Shown: one piece after another, positions 26,722-38,600 of the stretch
Numbering within the stretch: position 1 is the first letter of the stretch
Layout: every line of letters starts with the position of its first letter
Assembly: GCF_964340395.1 (NCBI RefSeq)
Contig: NC_135565.1
Span: forward strand, 5,116,642 to 5,180,641
Length of the DNA stretch: 64,000 nucleotides
Origin: Glandiceps talaboti
Lineage: Eukaryota > Hemichordata > Enteropneusta > Spengelidae
Reading direction: 5' to 3'
Made by a program: the position numbers and the translations under genes
Notes under the pieces: model-generated
The model's database searches: none
What the model was told of the DNA's origin: nothing
What the model saw: only the letters and a program-made list of their open reading frames with translations

Positions 26722-28525
26722 TTACAAGTGATAAGTCAATATGAGATCCATTGATATTGGGCTACATATAATTTCATGGATACGCCAACCACCTATGCAT
26801 TTTTGAATGGGAGTTAATTAGCACTGACAATGCATGGTAGGGTGAGCTGGAGGTGATTGACTCTACACAAGCAGACTTGCTAGATCTAGAGACTGCGATA
26901 TTTTTGGCGCATTTTTGAAACCCAAGTAATCATATCTCGTAATGTTGACTTTAATGTACCTGATGAATACCTTGAGTCAGTACGATTTGGCCAAAATATG
27001 CTTCATCGTGTTTTTGCAGTTGGAATTAATATAAAGGAACTTTATAGAATTGAAGGAACCACCGATAACCCAGATAAAAACAGAGTCTCGTTAACATGAC
27101 CCGATAAAACCATATAGACCTAGTCTCGTGACATGTCGTATATTTTAATGTAAGCACCCTATTTTAAAACTTCACTATACAAACGGCGTGAATTCCGATC
27201 TCGTTTATATAATCTCGCTTAAGATCTCGTTTACGACCATTTTGTGACTTTAGTAATAGCACTGATATGTTGTACAGAGCACATTAACGTTCTTGAATGA
27301 CATTCACTACAGCTATCAAAAAGCACCAAGTCTGTCATAATAATAAAGGTAATAGTCCTAGGTACCACATAAAGATTACGTCATAAAAAGCGGATTCAAG
27401 AGTGAATGCATAGCTAGATTTTATAGCTACTTGGCCAGAACACAAATAATGACAAATCGCTTAGCCAACAGAATGAGAATGAGGCTAATGTAGAGTGATG
27501 GAGAGACGAAAACACATTACTGGGACAAGCCATTAGCCAAGCAAGTGGACTTGTTATCAAAGAGTACCAATATTTACACATGTGATGATGGGCTCTTACA
27601 TAATACAAGTAAACAGCTGTAAAACCTCTATTCGGCCGTCTGCATGGACTGCAATTGAGGCAAACCGTATCTCCGTCTTATATCAGTTGTTATCAATTTA
27701 TTAGGCTATTATAAGTAACGCTACAAACAGCTTTAGAGATGCAAACAACTTTTATGACACCCGTTTTCGCCAGGCAAGCCCGCGGATTTGTTGCACTTGG
27801 ACCGCTAATGGTTTGTGACTGTCATAAAAAAACATGCACTGTAAAGGACGAATCAAGCGAACAGAAAGGTAATACGATCTAATTAAACACATAGTTGAAT
27901 TCTATCATATGGTTCGATTGAAAATTCACTAATGTAGGCTTCTGTAGCTTAGAGTGTAACCCTATTTATTTATGTTTCTCATTACTTTTTCATAACAACT
28001 ATGGGGCGGTTGGTCTATTTTTAATATAAAAAGTAAAATATCTTCATGTTTTTTGCCTCTCCTTTTCCTTCTCTATATCATATTGGATTCCTGGTAACAA
28101 GCCCTTTCTCAGCTTCTATACACAATTGACATGTTCTCAGCCCCCTCCTACTTGAATAACTTTCGTCTTGAAGGAAATGCTTTGTTCGTGAAGACGTGTC
28201 ATCGCCGCCGCCATGAGGTCGACAGTCCAGACACTTGCTTATTCTTGCCAGAGAGGACGCCGTTCCGCATAATATTAAGGGCAGGCGATAATATTTATTT
28301 GTTTACTTTTGATTTCGGAGCTAAAAAAATGGGTCAGTCAGGTATTGAGAAACCTAGCAAAAAATAGGGTTACCCCTAGAACCGTCGCTGGTTTTTCATG
28401 ATTATGTCCTTTCAAAGCATACGATAATTTGGAAAACTACCAAACCTTCCAAACATAAAATCACAGACAGTCTACTATATCACATAGTTCAGAAGATTCC
28501 GATTCAGTTCAGAATCTGAAGATGC
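26722..28525. other. non-coding, no gene recognised
   Basis: No supportable gene. A short ATG in good context (GCCGCCATGAGG at 28202-28213) opens only 19 codons, so it was not called. Confidence 0.35.
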
Positions 28526-29005
28526 GGCTAACTAGAAAACCCAAGACGACCCATCAGGGTCGACGCACTAAGTTAGCCAACACTTGCAATGCATATTTTA
28601 AAAAAGCCAAATCAGGCAAAAACCAACCCGAAACTAGGTCATATCTGCCTAAACAAAAACCTAAGATCGGGTAATATCAACCATTTTTAGCGGGGTGACA
28701 TGGTTGTGACAATTGGTCTTCCAATAAAGATACCAGAATTTCAACGGTTTTACCTGGTTTGGCTTTTAGTTTAAAAAATGTCGGTTTCCGATAACATGAC
28801 TTCAGAAAATATGGTAGATAGGTCAGGGTTTTTTTTTTTTGTTTTTTTTTGGTTGATGAGGTGTAAACGAAGTAGATGAAGATTATATGTGAAGTAGATG
28901 AAGTTAATATACACACTATTAAATTCAATTTTTTGGAAGACACAATTTATTTCTCAGGAATTTGACTTGGGTCGGGTTGGGTCATTTCGAGTTTTCTTGT
29001 TAGCC
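28526..29005. repeat. possible MITE, 480 bp
   Basis: GGCTAACTAGAAAAC at 28526-28540 and the reverse complement of GTTTTCTTGTTAGCC at 28991-29005 differ at one of 15 positions. Both are followed inward by GACCCA-containing sequence. No clear target duplication was seen, so this is weaker than the element at 26.3 kb. Confidence 0.35.
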
Positions 29006-29035
29006 CACATGGAGAAGCGAACGCGTAACTAACTA

Positions 29036-29175
<140 letters not shown>

Positions 29176-29654
29176 AATGATTAATTTTTGTGGTGAAATA
29201 AAACGTATTTGTGTGTGACATTGATCAACTGACTCATTGATTTTTGTCGTGATGTAAAATTTCTATTCCTTCTTTCCCTGGCTACTCTTCTCTCTTTCAG
29301 TTGTATGTAATTCTCTCTTTATTGACTAAATAAAGACATCTTGTCCATTCTTCTCTTGTCTGAATTAAAACACCCTCTATCCTATAATTATTGTTACAGG
29401 CACAATTTGCTTTATCTCCTATCAACCGGGTTACTATCACACATAACAAACATTTAGTATTAATAACAGCTGTATTAATCCTATCGGATATAAATACATC
29501 GTGTCATCGTGTACTCACGTGACTTACGATAACTTGCCAACAGGTAGATATCTTGAATTCACATTATTTTCATTCAAAAGCAAACCCCAACTTATATGTT
29601 AGGAAGTAGGGTAAATAAAACCAGATTTATACTGAATGCCTCCCGTAAGGGAAT

Positions 29655-30850
29655 CACTAATTATGCAAATAACTCATTAAACTAAAAAACTATGGTAACA
29701 GGCTTTGTTTTGAACAAGCTCACTTACTTAGGTTAATGTATGTGCCAAATTATACGGAATTTGAAGAGTGCATGATACTGCTTAATTACTGGATATCGTT
29801 CATTATTCAAAATACTCATTAAAGGTAAAAGTAGGAACAAACATCATAGGACAGGTGCGTATTATTATGGTTGATGTATGTACCATATTATACGGAATTT
29901 GAAGCTTGCATTTTTAAGATATAACCTAGTTACCTAAAATCATTAATTATGCAATTTTTTCATTAAAACTGACTGCAAGCTATATCAAATATTGTATAGG
30001 ACATATCCCCTTTGTTATGGTTAACGTATGTACTAAATTATATTGAAATTCAAGTATGCAGTCTTAAGATATAGCCTAATTACCGAAAATTAATTATGCA
30101 AATTATTCACTAAATCTTCAAACGAAATCAACAGCTTTTATAGGAGATATGAACTCTGTTATGTTTAATGTATGTACTAAATTGTATCGAAATTGAAGTA
30201 TGCAGTCTTAAGATATAGCCTAATTACCGAAAATCATTAATTATGCAAATTATTCATTAACACTGTAAGGTACACCAACTAACTTTATAGGACATGCACA
30301 ATTTCGTATGGTTAATGTATGTTCTGAATTGTATTGAAATTGAAGTATGCAGTCGTAAGATATAGCCTAATTACCAAGAATCATTAATTATGCAAATTAT
30401 TCATTAACACTGAAAGGTACATCAACAAGCTTTACAGGACATATGTGATTGTTATGGTTAACGTGTGTACTGAATTATATTGGAATTGAAGTATGTATTC
30501 TTAAGATATAGCCGAATTACCGAAAATCATTAATTATGCAAATTAGTCATTAACACTGTAAGGTACATCAACAAACTTGATAGGACATATGTGTTTTCTT
30601 ATGGTTAACGTCTGTACTACATTATATTGAATATGAAGTATGCATTCTTAAGATATAGCCTAATTACCAAAAATAATTAATTATGCAAATTATTCGTTAA
30701 CGCTGTAAGGTACATCAACAAATTTTATAGGACAAATGTATGTTGTTATGTTTAACGAATATACTAAATTATATTGAAATTGAAGTATGCAGTCTTAAGA
30801 TATTGCTTAATTAGTTGATTTCATTAATATGCAAATTTCTCTAATTAAAC
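29655..30850. repeat. 146-bp tandem array, about 8 copies
   Basis: The block AATTATGCAAATTATTCATTAAC recurs at about 30237, 30383, 30529 and 30675, a 146-base period, with more diverged copies to the left (29656, 29944, 30090) and a last one near 30822. Each unit also has a TTATGGTTAACGTATGTACT block and a CTTAAGATATAGCCTAATTA block. At least seven units contain the octamer ATGCAAAT. The central copies are closest to each other, as expected for a tandem array degenerating at its edges. Confidence 0.85.
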
Positions 30851-30957
30851 ATTAACAGATCTGGCTCAAAACCTAATCAAGTCTAGCCATTACCCTAAAG
30901 ATTATATATTCCAAATTTCATTACAATTGATCCAGCCGATTTTTAGAAAATGATGAC

Positions 30958-30996
<39 letters not shown>

Positions 30997-31085
30997 TACA
31001 GACAGACAGACGGGAGGTAAAAATGTTTCTTTCATTGCTATTGGATGATCCTGTATACCAGTGGCGATTCACATCATTTTGAGAT
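30851..31085 (+). mobile_element. right flank of pearl/Helentron-like element with GACA microsatellite
   Basis: The tandem array passes into a flank ending ATCCAGCCGATTTTTAGAAA, a (GACA)n array at 30957-31009 and GGGAGG. The order tandem core repeats, tetranucleotide microsatellite, right flank is that of 'pearl' elements described in oysters and later linked to non-autonomous Helentrons. Assignment rests on layout; no Rep/helicase protein is present here. Confidence 0.45.
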
Positions 31086-31890
31086 GCCACTGACCACATC
31101 TGGAAATGTTGGCAGATTTTAAAGCTAGAGTATGATTATAATTTGCGATCGACGCTTCATCAAAATCAAATATTAAATTATTTTCTTACCATGTGTTTAG
31201 AGGACACAGTCAATATCAAACAACGAATGCCCTTTACATGTACTTGAATGTCAAGCTTGTAAAGGTCGTATGGTTTTGTGAATGGTCTTGGCATAGAACC
31301 TGAGAATGAGAGACTTTGCATTGAAACTTGAATGTGACTGCTAAACTTTCAAATATCAATGAAGACTGTTCAGGGTGAACACGATATCACGAGTACAAGA
31401 TATTGTATCTAACAAAACCTTTTCGAAAAATATGTTCATTTGCAGCTCAAACACCTTTGAAGTCGTTGTTTCCCATTCTTTTCACGGCTACTCTCGTTTC
31501 TTGTATGTACCTTTGTACACGTATATCTTTTTCAGTGCTTTTTGATGATACTGATCAAGTGTTAGGCAGTGTTTGTTTGTTTGGCAGGAAAGGAAGTAAG
31601 ATTTTATCATTACAGATTGTGTATCGCACACTGATATGAGAATGTCGCCTTGAAATTCTCCATAATGTAGTTTGTTTATGTCTCTCTAGTTAGATAACAA
31701 CGATAAGGCAAATTGTGTTTTACTAGCATCGTACCACTTCCGGAAATAGCTTAATATAACGTCAGTTGAAATAAAAAAAACTAATCCATATATTACAACG
31801 TGATGTCAATACCAATCTCTATCTGCAATGCACTGAAATAGAATTGCATATGGAGCCCACAGTGTTCCAATACGTTTGTGTACACATGTA
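31086..31890. other. non-coding, no gene recognised
   Basis: Short frames only, none with a recognisable domain. Confidence 0.35.
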
Positions 31891-31901
31891 TTGTGTGTGT
31901 C

Positions 31902-31978
<77 letters not shown>

Positions 31979-32130
31979 CTAGCTATGGTAGTGCGTAAAT
32001 GGAAATACTTGAACGTGTCCCTGTGCATATTTCTGTGTTTTAAATTAAGATATTTTTTCACAGCAAAATATTAATGTGTGTTTGTTTGTTTGTTTGTTGA
32101 TTTGTTTGTTTGTTTTTGTTTGTGTATATG
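31891..32130. repeat. (GT)n and (TTTG)n microsatellites
   Basis: (GT)n at 31905-31977 followed, after about 75 bases, by TTTG units at 32073-32120. Confidence 0.9.
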
Positions 32131-32717
32131 TTTTTCCTGTCTCTCTCTGTTGTATGGAGGTTTTTTTCAGTCGGTAAAATAGCATACAGACTGAGATTTG
32201 CTAGCGTCACGTTACAGCTTGAAGTGAAGTCACAGGGTACCATTCAGCATGCTGTTTATAAATACGAATAAACGAATGACTGATACACAAAGCAATGCAG
32301 TTCAATGTATATCCTGTGTAGAAAAATACAACAACTTTTCGTTCTATTGATGTCAACTACAAATTATCCGTTGAGTGTAATTACTTCTGAGTGACGTACA
32401 CGGTAAAAGAGACGTCACACAAATTGAACGTTTCCATGTGTAAAAACTACATCACGACAGCAAAACATTGACGCCATTGTAAATACAGCTGTCAGGGACA
32501 TGCCATGTAAGATAAATATCCTGGGTAGATATAAATTGGCACATCCATCAAATTGCTTGAAGGTCAGGATTTTGTTAAGGTTACTACATTCTTTGTAATA
32601 AATATTTGGTGTAGTTACAAATACATGAATGTCTTAGTGGTCGCTTTTGTTATTCTTTTAACTTAGAATATAAAATTAAAATTGACATGCTGATATTAAG
32701 GACATACACTCGCACGC
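32131..32717. other. non-coding, no gene recognised
   Basis: No gene, RNA or repeat can be supported here. Confidence 0.35.
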
Positions 32718-33065
32718 AGATAGATAGATAGATGGATGGATGGATGGATGGATGGACGGACGGACGGACGGACGGACAGACAGACAGATTGACAGACAGA
32801 CAGACAGACAGGCAGGTAGGTAGGTAGGTAGGTATATGGATACATGTAGATAAAGAGAGACAGATAGACAGAGAAGCACGCACACATATACATGTACAAA
32901 CACATACATACATACATACATACATACATACATACATACATACATACGTGCGTGCGTGCGTGCGTACGTACGTACGTACACGCACGCACGCACATACATA
33001 CATACATACATACATACATACATACATACATACATACATACATACATACATACATACATACATAA
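32718..33065. repeat. compound tetranucleotide array with palindromic GTGC/GTAC core
   Basis: GATA, GATG, GGAC, GACA and GGTA units (32718-32840) are followed by (CATA)n from 32903 to 33063. That array is interrupted at 32947-32993 by GTGC units, then GTAC units, then CACG units. This interruption is its own reverse complement and is rich in alternating purine-pyrimidine steps. The long frames on the minus strand are repeat translations. Confidence 0.85.
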
Positions 33066-33628
33066 GTATTTACAAGTATTTGTTTAATATATTATGGAAG
33101 ACACGTTTGAATGCACATTTATAACAGATAATATCACTTGTTTGAACAAAATATATGAACAACGTCACTGGATAACATGTATTACTACATCGACAGTTAA
33201 GCAAATACATACACAGGGTAACATAATATTGTACTTCTACAAATTACCCATTACAAAGGCACAAAATTGGATGGTAAAATTATGATTTGCCAAGCTGTCA
33301 CATAAATATCTATTTATTGCCTATAACATAAATTCGTAGCTAATTCATATAATGCAGTTTAATGGGCGATTAATAGAACACACATTGCGTAAGTTTACCC
33401 GGGTACTAATGCACTACAAAGGTCGTCTTTTATATTTGCATCAACTATGTATACTATACATAAAAACGTGGGGTTTTCTTTCTGTATCAAATATAAATAT
33501 TGTTATTGCCTATAATTGTAGTGTCATTTATAACATTAAGATATGTGAATCATAAATCATTTCATTTTCGTAATGAGCAACTGATAATGTACGTAGTCGC
33601 AGGAGAGACAAAATCCTAAGAGTTCATG
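33066..33628. other. non-coding host flank left of the retroelement
   Basis: No gene recognised; this is the sequence into which the retroelement inserted. Confidence 0.4.
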
Positions 33629-33632
33629 CTAT
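33629..33632. repeat. target-site duplication CTAT (left copy)
   Basis: CTAT directly precedes the 5' LTR and is found again at 45871-45874 right after the 3' LTR. Four bases is usual for gypsy-type integrases; a 5-base match is not present. Confidence 0.8.
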
Positions 33633-33883
33633 TGTTACAAAGTATATAACTGTATTATAAACACAGTAATTGTATCTAGGTTACCCGACCGTGTGAGGTC
33701 TAATTGATTAATGAGATAGTAATACGAGCTAGACCATGTTATTACTTGTAATTAAGTGAACGTTTGCAAGTGTCACTACAAGTGATAAATCACAACTTTT
33801 AATGAATTCAGCCTTAGTAGAAAAGAGTATTTTCAAAATAGATTATCTCTGAATTAAATTAACTGTAGTTCATAAACACTTCC

Positions 33884-33890
33884 TATATAA
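33884..33890 (+). promoter_or_regulatory. LTR TATA box
   Basis: TATATAA in a CCTATATAAGG context. Transcription would be expected about 30 bases downstream. The identical site in the 3' LTR is at 45420-45426. Confidence 0.6.
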
Positions 33891-33969
33891 GGAAAAGAAT
33901 TGAAGTTTACTGTAAACATGTTATTTACTATAACCATATTTGTATTACGGAATGAAGATTTTAGATTTG

Positions 33970-33975
33970 AATAAA
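33970..33975 (+). promoter_or_regulatory. LTR polyadenylation signal
   Basis: AATAAA lies about 80 bases after the TATA box; the working copy would be the one in the 3' LTR at 45506-45511. Confidence 0.6.
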
Positions 33976-34335
33976 ATGTGAATGTTGGGTGTATGCTAAT
34001 AAGCTACTTTACACGGAGAGATCTTGCGGGGCGGAAGAGAGCTACACGTCTGGATTTACGGTGTCTGATCTGCGTCGTAGTAGGAATACTACGGGGAACT
34101 ATTGTTTCTATCTAGTTTGAACTGCCGTAAGTGAAGGAAAACGAATTCAAAGCTCTCGTATTGTCGGTTTAAGCATACACCTACTTCACCAAAAGTAATA
34201 TTCTGTGTGCTTGTGAGTTTATCCCCTGAATACGTGTCCTGAGATTCTAGTACCTCTCAGATTGACTGTGTGCGTCTGAAGTTACAACTTGAATTTGGTC
34301 AATAACTATCAACACCAAAGACAAGTCTGTAGCAC

Positions 34336-34353
34336 TGGTGGACGACTCCGGGC
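34336..34353 (+). promoter_or_regulatory. primer-binding site
   Basis: TGGTGGACGACTCCGGGC begins one base after the LTR. Its complement has a 3' CCA, a discriminator A, a 7-base acceptor strand (GTCGTCC) and a 5-base T-stem (CCGGA), so it fits the 3' end of a tRNA. The isotype cannot be named without the host tRNA set. Confidence 0.7.
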
Positions 34354-34385
34354 AGGATACAGTTATTCAAAAGACAAAATTCGTC

Positions 34386-34395
34386 AAAAGTGAGT
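34386..34395 (+). promoter_or_regulatory. candidate major splice donor in the leader
   Basis: AAAA|GTGAGT is a near-consensus 5' splice site at 34390, between the primer-binding site and the first gag ATG (34414). That is where retroviruses place their major donor. It would allow spliced mRNAs for the accessory and env genes about 6-7 kb downstream. Confidence 0.5.
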
Positions 34396-34413
34396 ACTTT
34401 GTCAAAACATTGT

Positions 34414-35610
34414 ATGCTTCTCCGATCAGGCCGACAATTAAGAAATCTTGAACGGATACCACAAATTCCAATTGATATGGCAAACGTCGAACAGAACTTA
34501 CAACCTAATATTCCTATTGAACAAAATTTGGAACCGCAAGATATTCCAGCTAATCCCCTTGATAATATTCAAAATCAAATTGAAAACGTAAATAATAGGC
34601 TGGAACGACTTCAAATGAACGTTGAGAAGCCTCCGTATTACAATGGCCGCCCCAATGAATCACCGGAACTCTGGTTAAAAAAATTCGACGCATTTGCCAT
34701 ACTGAAGAATTTAGATGACGAGCAGAAAATTCAATATTTCATATTATTGATGAGAGAAGTAGCAGACAAGTGGTACTCAGATTTGGATCAAAACTTGGCA
34801 CAAGATTGGAACGAAGTACGACCACTGTTTATTGCAAGATTTCATCGCATACAACCAAGATGGCTCACTGACCAACAATTAAGTCTAATACGACAACAAC
34901 CCAATGAGACAGTTGATCAGTTTTCATGTCGCTTGAGAGATGAATGTTCAAAGTCGAATCGTACCGCTGCAGAGATATTAAGTCTATTCTTACAGGGACT
35001 GCGCCACAATATAAAGATTGCAACCTTATCTCGGGAACCCAACGACTATGAAAATGCGTTCTCAGCGGCCAAAACAGCGGAAATTATATCCCAACTACCG
35101 AATCACGACAGTCAACAAACTTCAAGCGATACAACATTGAAGATGCCTAAGAATGGAATTGATCAATTATTGCGGGATGATATGGTGGAACTTACTTCAC
35201 AGTTGAGTCAACAGAATCAATTGCTCGCTCGTCAGAATGAAGATTTGCGACAACAGGTAGAGTCTCAAACATTTTCTGACAATAGGGCGGGATATTCCCC
35301 TCAAAGGTATAGAGATACTCAGTCTCGCCAATTTCAGGGTAATTATTCCACAATAAGACGGCCCAATTTCAATGGAAATCGACCTATAAATGGCCATCAA
35401 AGTAATATTGATAGAAATCGTCCACGTTATGGGGGACGAGAAATCATGTCTGGTAGACAAATATGCAGAAATTGTAATCGTCCAGGGCATATGGCACCTT
35501 CTTGTCCAGAAAATTATAACAGAGGCTGTTATTCGTGTGGTCAAATAGGTCACATTGCCAGAAATTGCCGTAAACCTGATCAGGGTAATTACTATTCAAA
35601 AAACATGTAA
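34414..35610 (+). CDS. gag: Gag polyprotein
   Basis: Structural polyprotein that forms the particle and packages RNA. The first ATG in frame is at 34414 (398 residues). The frame is open a little further up, but that earlier position is a GTG that doubles as the splice donor, so I do not use it. Residues about 75-230 form the capsid-like Retrotrans_gag region (PPYYNGRPNESPELWLKKFD through the LFLQGL helix). Residues 255-285 are a Q/L-rich probable coiled coil. The C-terminal part is basic, with two CCHC zinc knuckles at about 351-364 (CRNCNRPGHMAPSC) and 372-385 (CYSCGQIGHIARNC), both matching CX2CX4HX4C. It ends four bases-plus-stop after a slippery site leading into pol. The length is normal for Ty3/gypsy elements. 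Confidence 0.93.
   Translation: MLLRSGRQLRNLERIPQIPIDMANVEQNLQPNIPIEQNLEPQDIPANPLDNIQNQIENVNNRLERLQMNVEKPPYYNGRPNESPELWLKKFDAFAILKNLDDEQKIQYFILLMREVADKWYSDLDQNLAQDWNEVRPLFIARFHRIQPRWLTDQQLSLIRQQPNETVDQFSCRLRDECSKSNRTAAEILSLFLQGLRHNIKIATLSREPNDYENAFSAAKTAEIISQLPNHDSQQTSSDTTLKMPKNGIDQLLRDDMVELTSQLSQQNQLLARQNEDLRQQVESQTFSDNRAGYSPQRYRDTQSRQFQGNYSTIRRPNFNGNRPINGHQSNIDRNRPRYGGREIMSGRQICRNCNRPGHMAPSCPENYNRGCYSCGQIGHIARNCRKPDQGNYYSKNM
35598..35604 (+). promoter_or_regulatory. -1 ribosomal frameshift slippery site A AAA AAC
   Basis: The heptamer is in the correct register: the gag frame reads AAA then AAC, followed by ATG TAA. After a 9-base spacer a 10-bp stem can form between 35614-35623 (GTGTGGAAAA) and 35647-35656 (TTTTTCACAC), with one G-U pair and a 23-base loop. 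pol lies in the -1 frame and has no ATG before its protease active site, so frameshifting is the likely route to Gag-Pol. Confidence 0.85.
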
Positions 35611-38600
35611 GGAGTGTGGAAAATACCAAAACCAGAGAATTTAATGTTTTTCACACGCCAAAATTAAACTCTGTAAAATCTGCTGATTTAAAGGTACAAA
35701 GTAATAATTTGATAACTGTTAAAATTTTTAATACAACTACTTCGGCTTTGGTAGACACAGGAGCAGAAATAACTGCGATCTCAACGAAATTTTTCAACAA
35801 AATTCCACAATTAAGACGATTCAAAATCAAGAAACCTATATACAAATGTGTAAAATTACCAAACAATCAGCAGATTCCTATTCATGGCTATGTAACAATT
35901 CCAGTACATTTTGATAATCGACTAATCAATATTCCAGTGCATTTAATTAAGGATTTAGACAGAGATTTCATAATTGGGATGGATTTTCTGAAACAGCATA
36001 AAGCAGTAATTGATTTGGCACAACAGAAATTACGTATCCGTACTAATACAATCTTGAGACCAGCAAAACAATATGTGATACCCCCTAGGTGTGAATGTAT
36101 AATTTCGGCTAAGTTAAGGGGCTCATTCCCAAATGGTCTGATAGGAACCACTACAAATGTGACATCATTAAATTATTTAGGTATTCAAACAGCGAGATTA
36201 TTAACATCAACCAATCATGATTCAGTTCCAGTCAGATTAATTAACGTTTCTGACGACCAAGTTACATTAGGGAGGCACATACGTTTAGGAACTTTTCAGC
36301 CACTCCCAGACGGCACAACTTTGCATAATTTTGACATGACAGACAATAATATACATAATGAGACACAACCCTCTATGGAACGGGCAGAATTTAATTCCTT
36401 ATTTGACTTCACTGGGCAATGCTCTGATTTGACGGACAGCCAAATTAATGACTTACAAGACGTACTATGGAAAAATAGACAGGCTTTTGTTGACAGATCA
36501 AATACTTTGGGCTATTGTGATATTATCAAGCATACAATAGACTTAGAGCCCAATGCCCGTGTAAAACCAAAGGCACCTTATAGGGTTTCGCCACAGAAAC
36601 GTGAGGAAATAACAAGACAAATAAATGACTTGTTAGATCAAGACATAATTAAACCTAGCACATCCCCATACAGTGCTCCGGTATTGCTGGTTAAAAAACC
36701 ATCAGGAAAATGGAGGCTTGTAATTGATTACCGTGAATTGAATAAGGTAACAATTCCAAACACATATCCATTACCTGAAACAAGGGATGTCCTCGAAACA
36801 GTCGGAAGTCAGTCGCCCAAATATTTTTCTACACTCGACATGACGAGTGGATTTTGGCAAATAGCTCTCGATGAGAAAGATTCACATAAAACGGCATTCG
36901 TTAGCCATGATGGTAAGTTTGAGTTTAGAACGTTGCCACAAGGCCTGCGTAATTCAAGTGCCTCGTTCCAAAACACCGTAAAATTCCTCTTACGTAACTT
37001 AGAATTTCGCACCTGTATTTGTTACGTGGACGATATTTTAGTGTACGCAAGGACGTTTCAAGAACACCTTCACAACCTTGACGTTGTCCTAGGTAGGCTA
37101 ATTAATGCAAATTTGAAATTAGGTCCGCAAAAATGTACATTTGGGAAAAGGGAGGTAAAGTTCCTAGGTCATATATTGAATGAGAATGGCATTTCAACTG
37201 ACCCAAAAAAGGTCGAGGCAATATCTAAATTTCCAGTACCAACAAATAAATCCCAACTTCAATCATTCTTAGGCTGTGCGGGATATTATCGACGATTTAT
37301 ACACAACTATTCTAAGATAGCTAATCCCCTGCATAGACTACTTGTAAAGGATACAAAATTCATATGGGACAATGATTGTCAACTAGCATTTGATAAGTTA
37401 AAACTAGCATTGACATCAAAACCGATATTAGCATATCCACGATTTGACGAGAAATTTCTATTATATACGGATGCGTCAGCATACAGTGTAGGTTTCGTAT
37501 TAGCACAAGTTCAAGATGGTGTGGAACGAGTAATATCTTATGGAGGACGCACTCTCAATCCGGCACAACGAAATTATACGTGTACAGAACGTGAGGGTCT
37601 TGCTGTAATACATGCATTAGCTCAATGTGATGTGTACCTACGAGGAAATGAATTCACAATAATCACAGATCATGCAAACTTAGTCTACTTATTCAAAATG
37701 AAAGCTCCGAGCGGTAGGCTAGCCAGATGGATTTTAAAAGTGCAGGGATACACATATAATATCATACATAAGTCAGGCGCTTCTATACCACATGCCGACG
37801 GTTTATCGCGACGTGAATATCCACCTGAAAAGTATCAAAACACTGATATAACATCAACAGAAAATTCTAGTTCAAATGAGATAAATTTTACACACGATCA
37901 GTCACAACTAACTATGAATGAAATTACTAACATTCCAAAGATATCCGAGTTACAACTCAACCCACATGAGGATATCCTAACGGATATTAGAAATCTATAC
38001 GACTCGCCTGAAACTGATATCAAGACTAAACAGTCTAACACGATCTCTTCTAACACAGTGACCTTACATAGTGAGACAACTGATACTGATGACTTTAATG
38101 CCGACAACCTCTCTACTTTACAACGTCAGGACAAGCAATTATTGCCAATGATTAACTATTTAACTAACGATGGTGAATTACCTTCCAACACTAAACATGC
38201 TCAGAAAATAATACAAAGCAGTGACAATTTTGTTGTCCTAAACGGAGTTCTATATCATTACTGGTCCCCCACAGGCAAATCAGCTAAGGCTCGTGATTGT
38301 ATCCGACAATTAGTACTCCCAAAATCCTTACAACTATACATATTAAAGAGGCTTCATGATGATGTTACAGCAGGACACTTGGGTACTTCCCGAACAATAC
38401 AGGCAATCCGGTTACGTTATTATTGGGAAAGTTTAATTAAGGACGTAACGACTTACGTGGCTTCTTGTGCATTTTGCCATTCACGAAAACATGGAATTCG
38501 CTATCGTTCAAAATTACTTCCGTTAAAAGTAAATGGTGTATTTGATAAGATAGGAATTGATTTTGTAGGAAAATTGACCACAACACAACGTGGAAATAAC

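Larger units (their letters stand above)
33633..34334 (+). repeat. 5' LTR, 702 bp
   Basis: Starts TGTTAC and ends GTAGCA, an imperfect inverted terminus with canonical TG...CA. It carries a TATA box (TATATAA, 33884-33890) and AATAAA (33970-33975), which suggests U3 of about 280 bp, a short R and a U5 of about 340 bp. It matches the 3' LTR in length and, by eye, at every base. Several ATGs lie between the TATA box and gag. Confidence 0.95.

Noticed and set aside
28131-28367. 78-codon frame with a Kozak-like ATG inside
   Set aside because: The Kozak ATG opens only 19 codons in another frame, and no homology is recognised.
32650-33063. Three overlapping minus-strand frames of 119-137 codons
   Set aside because: Open in three frames because the tetranucleotide array has no stop in any of them.
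34390-34413. Gag start at 34390
   Set aside because: The codon there is GTG, part of a splice-donor-like GTGAGT; the first ATG is at 34414.
35197-35553. Antisense 118-codon frame in gag
   Set aside because: Shadow of gag with no domain of its own.
35616-35618. Independent pol start at 35616
   Set aside because: The codon is GTG, and the frame is open back to 35589 across a slippery site, so frameshifting is the better explanation.
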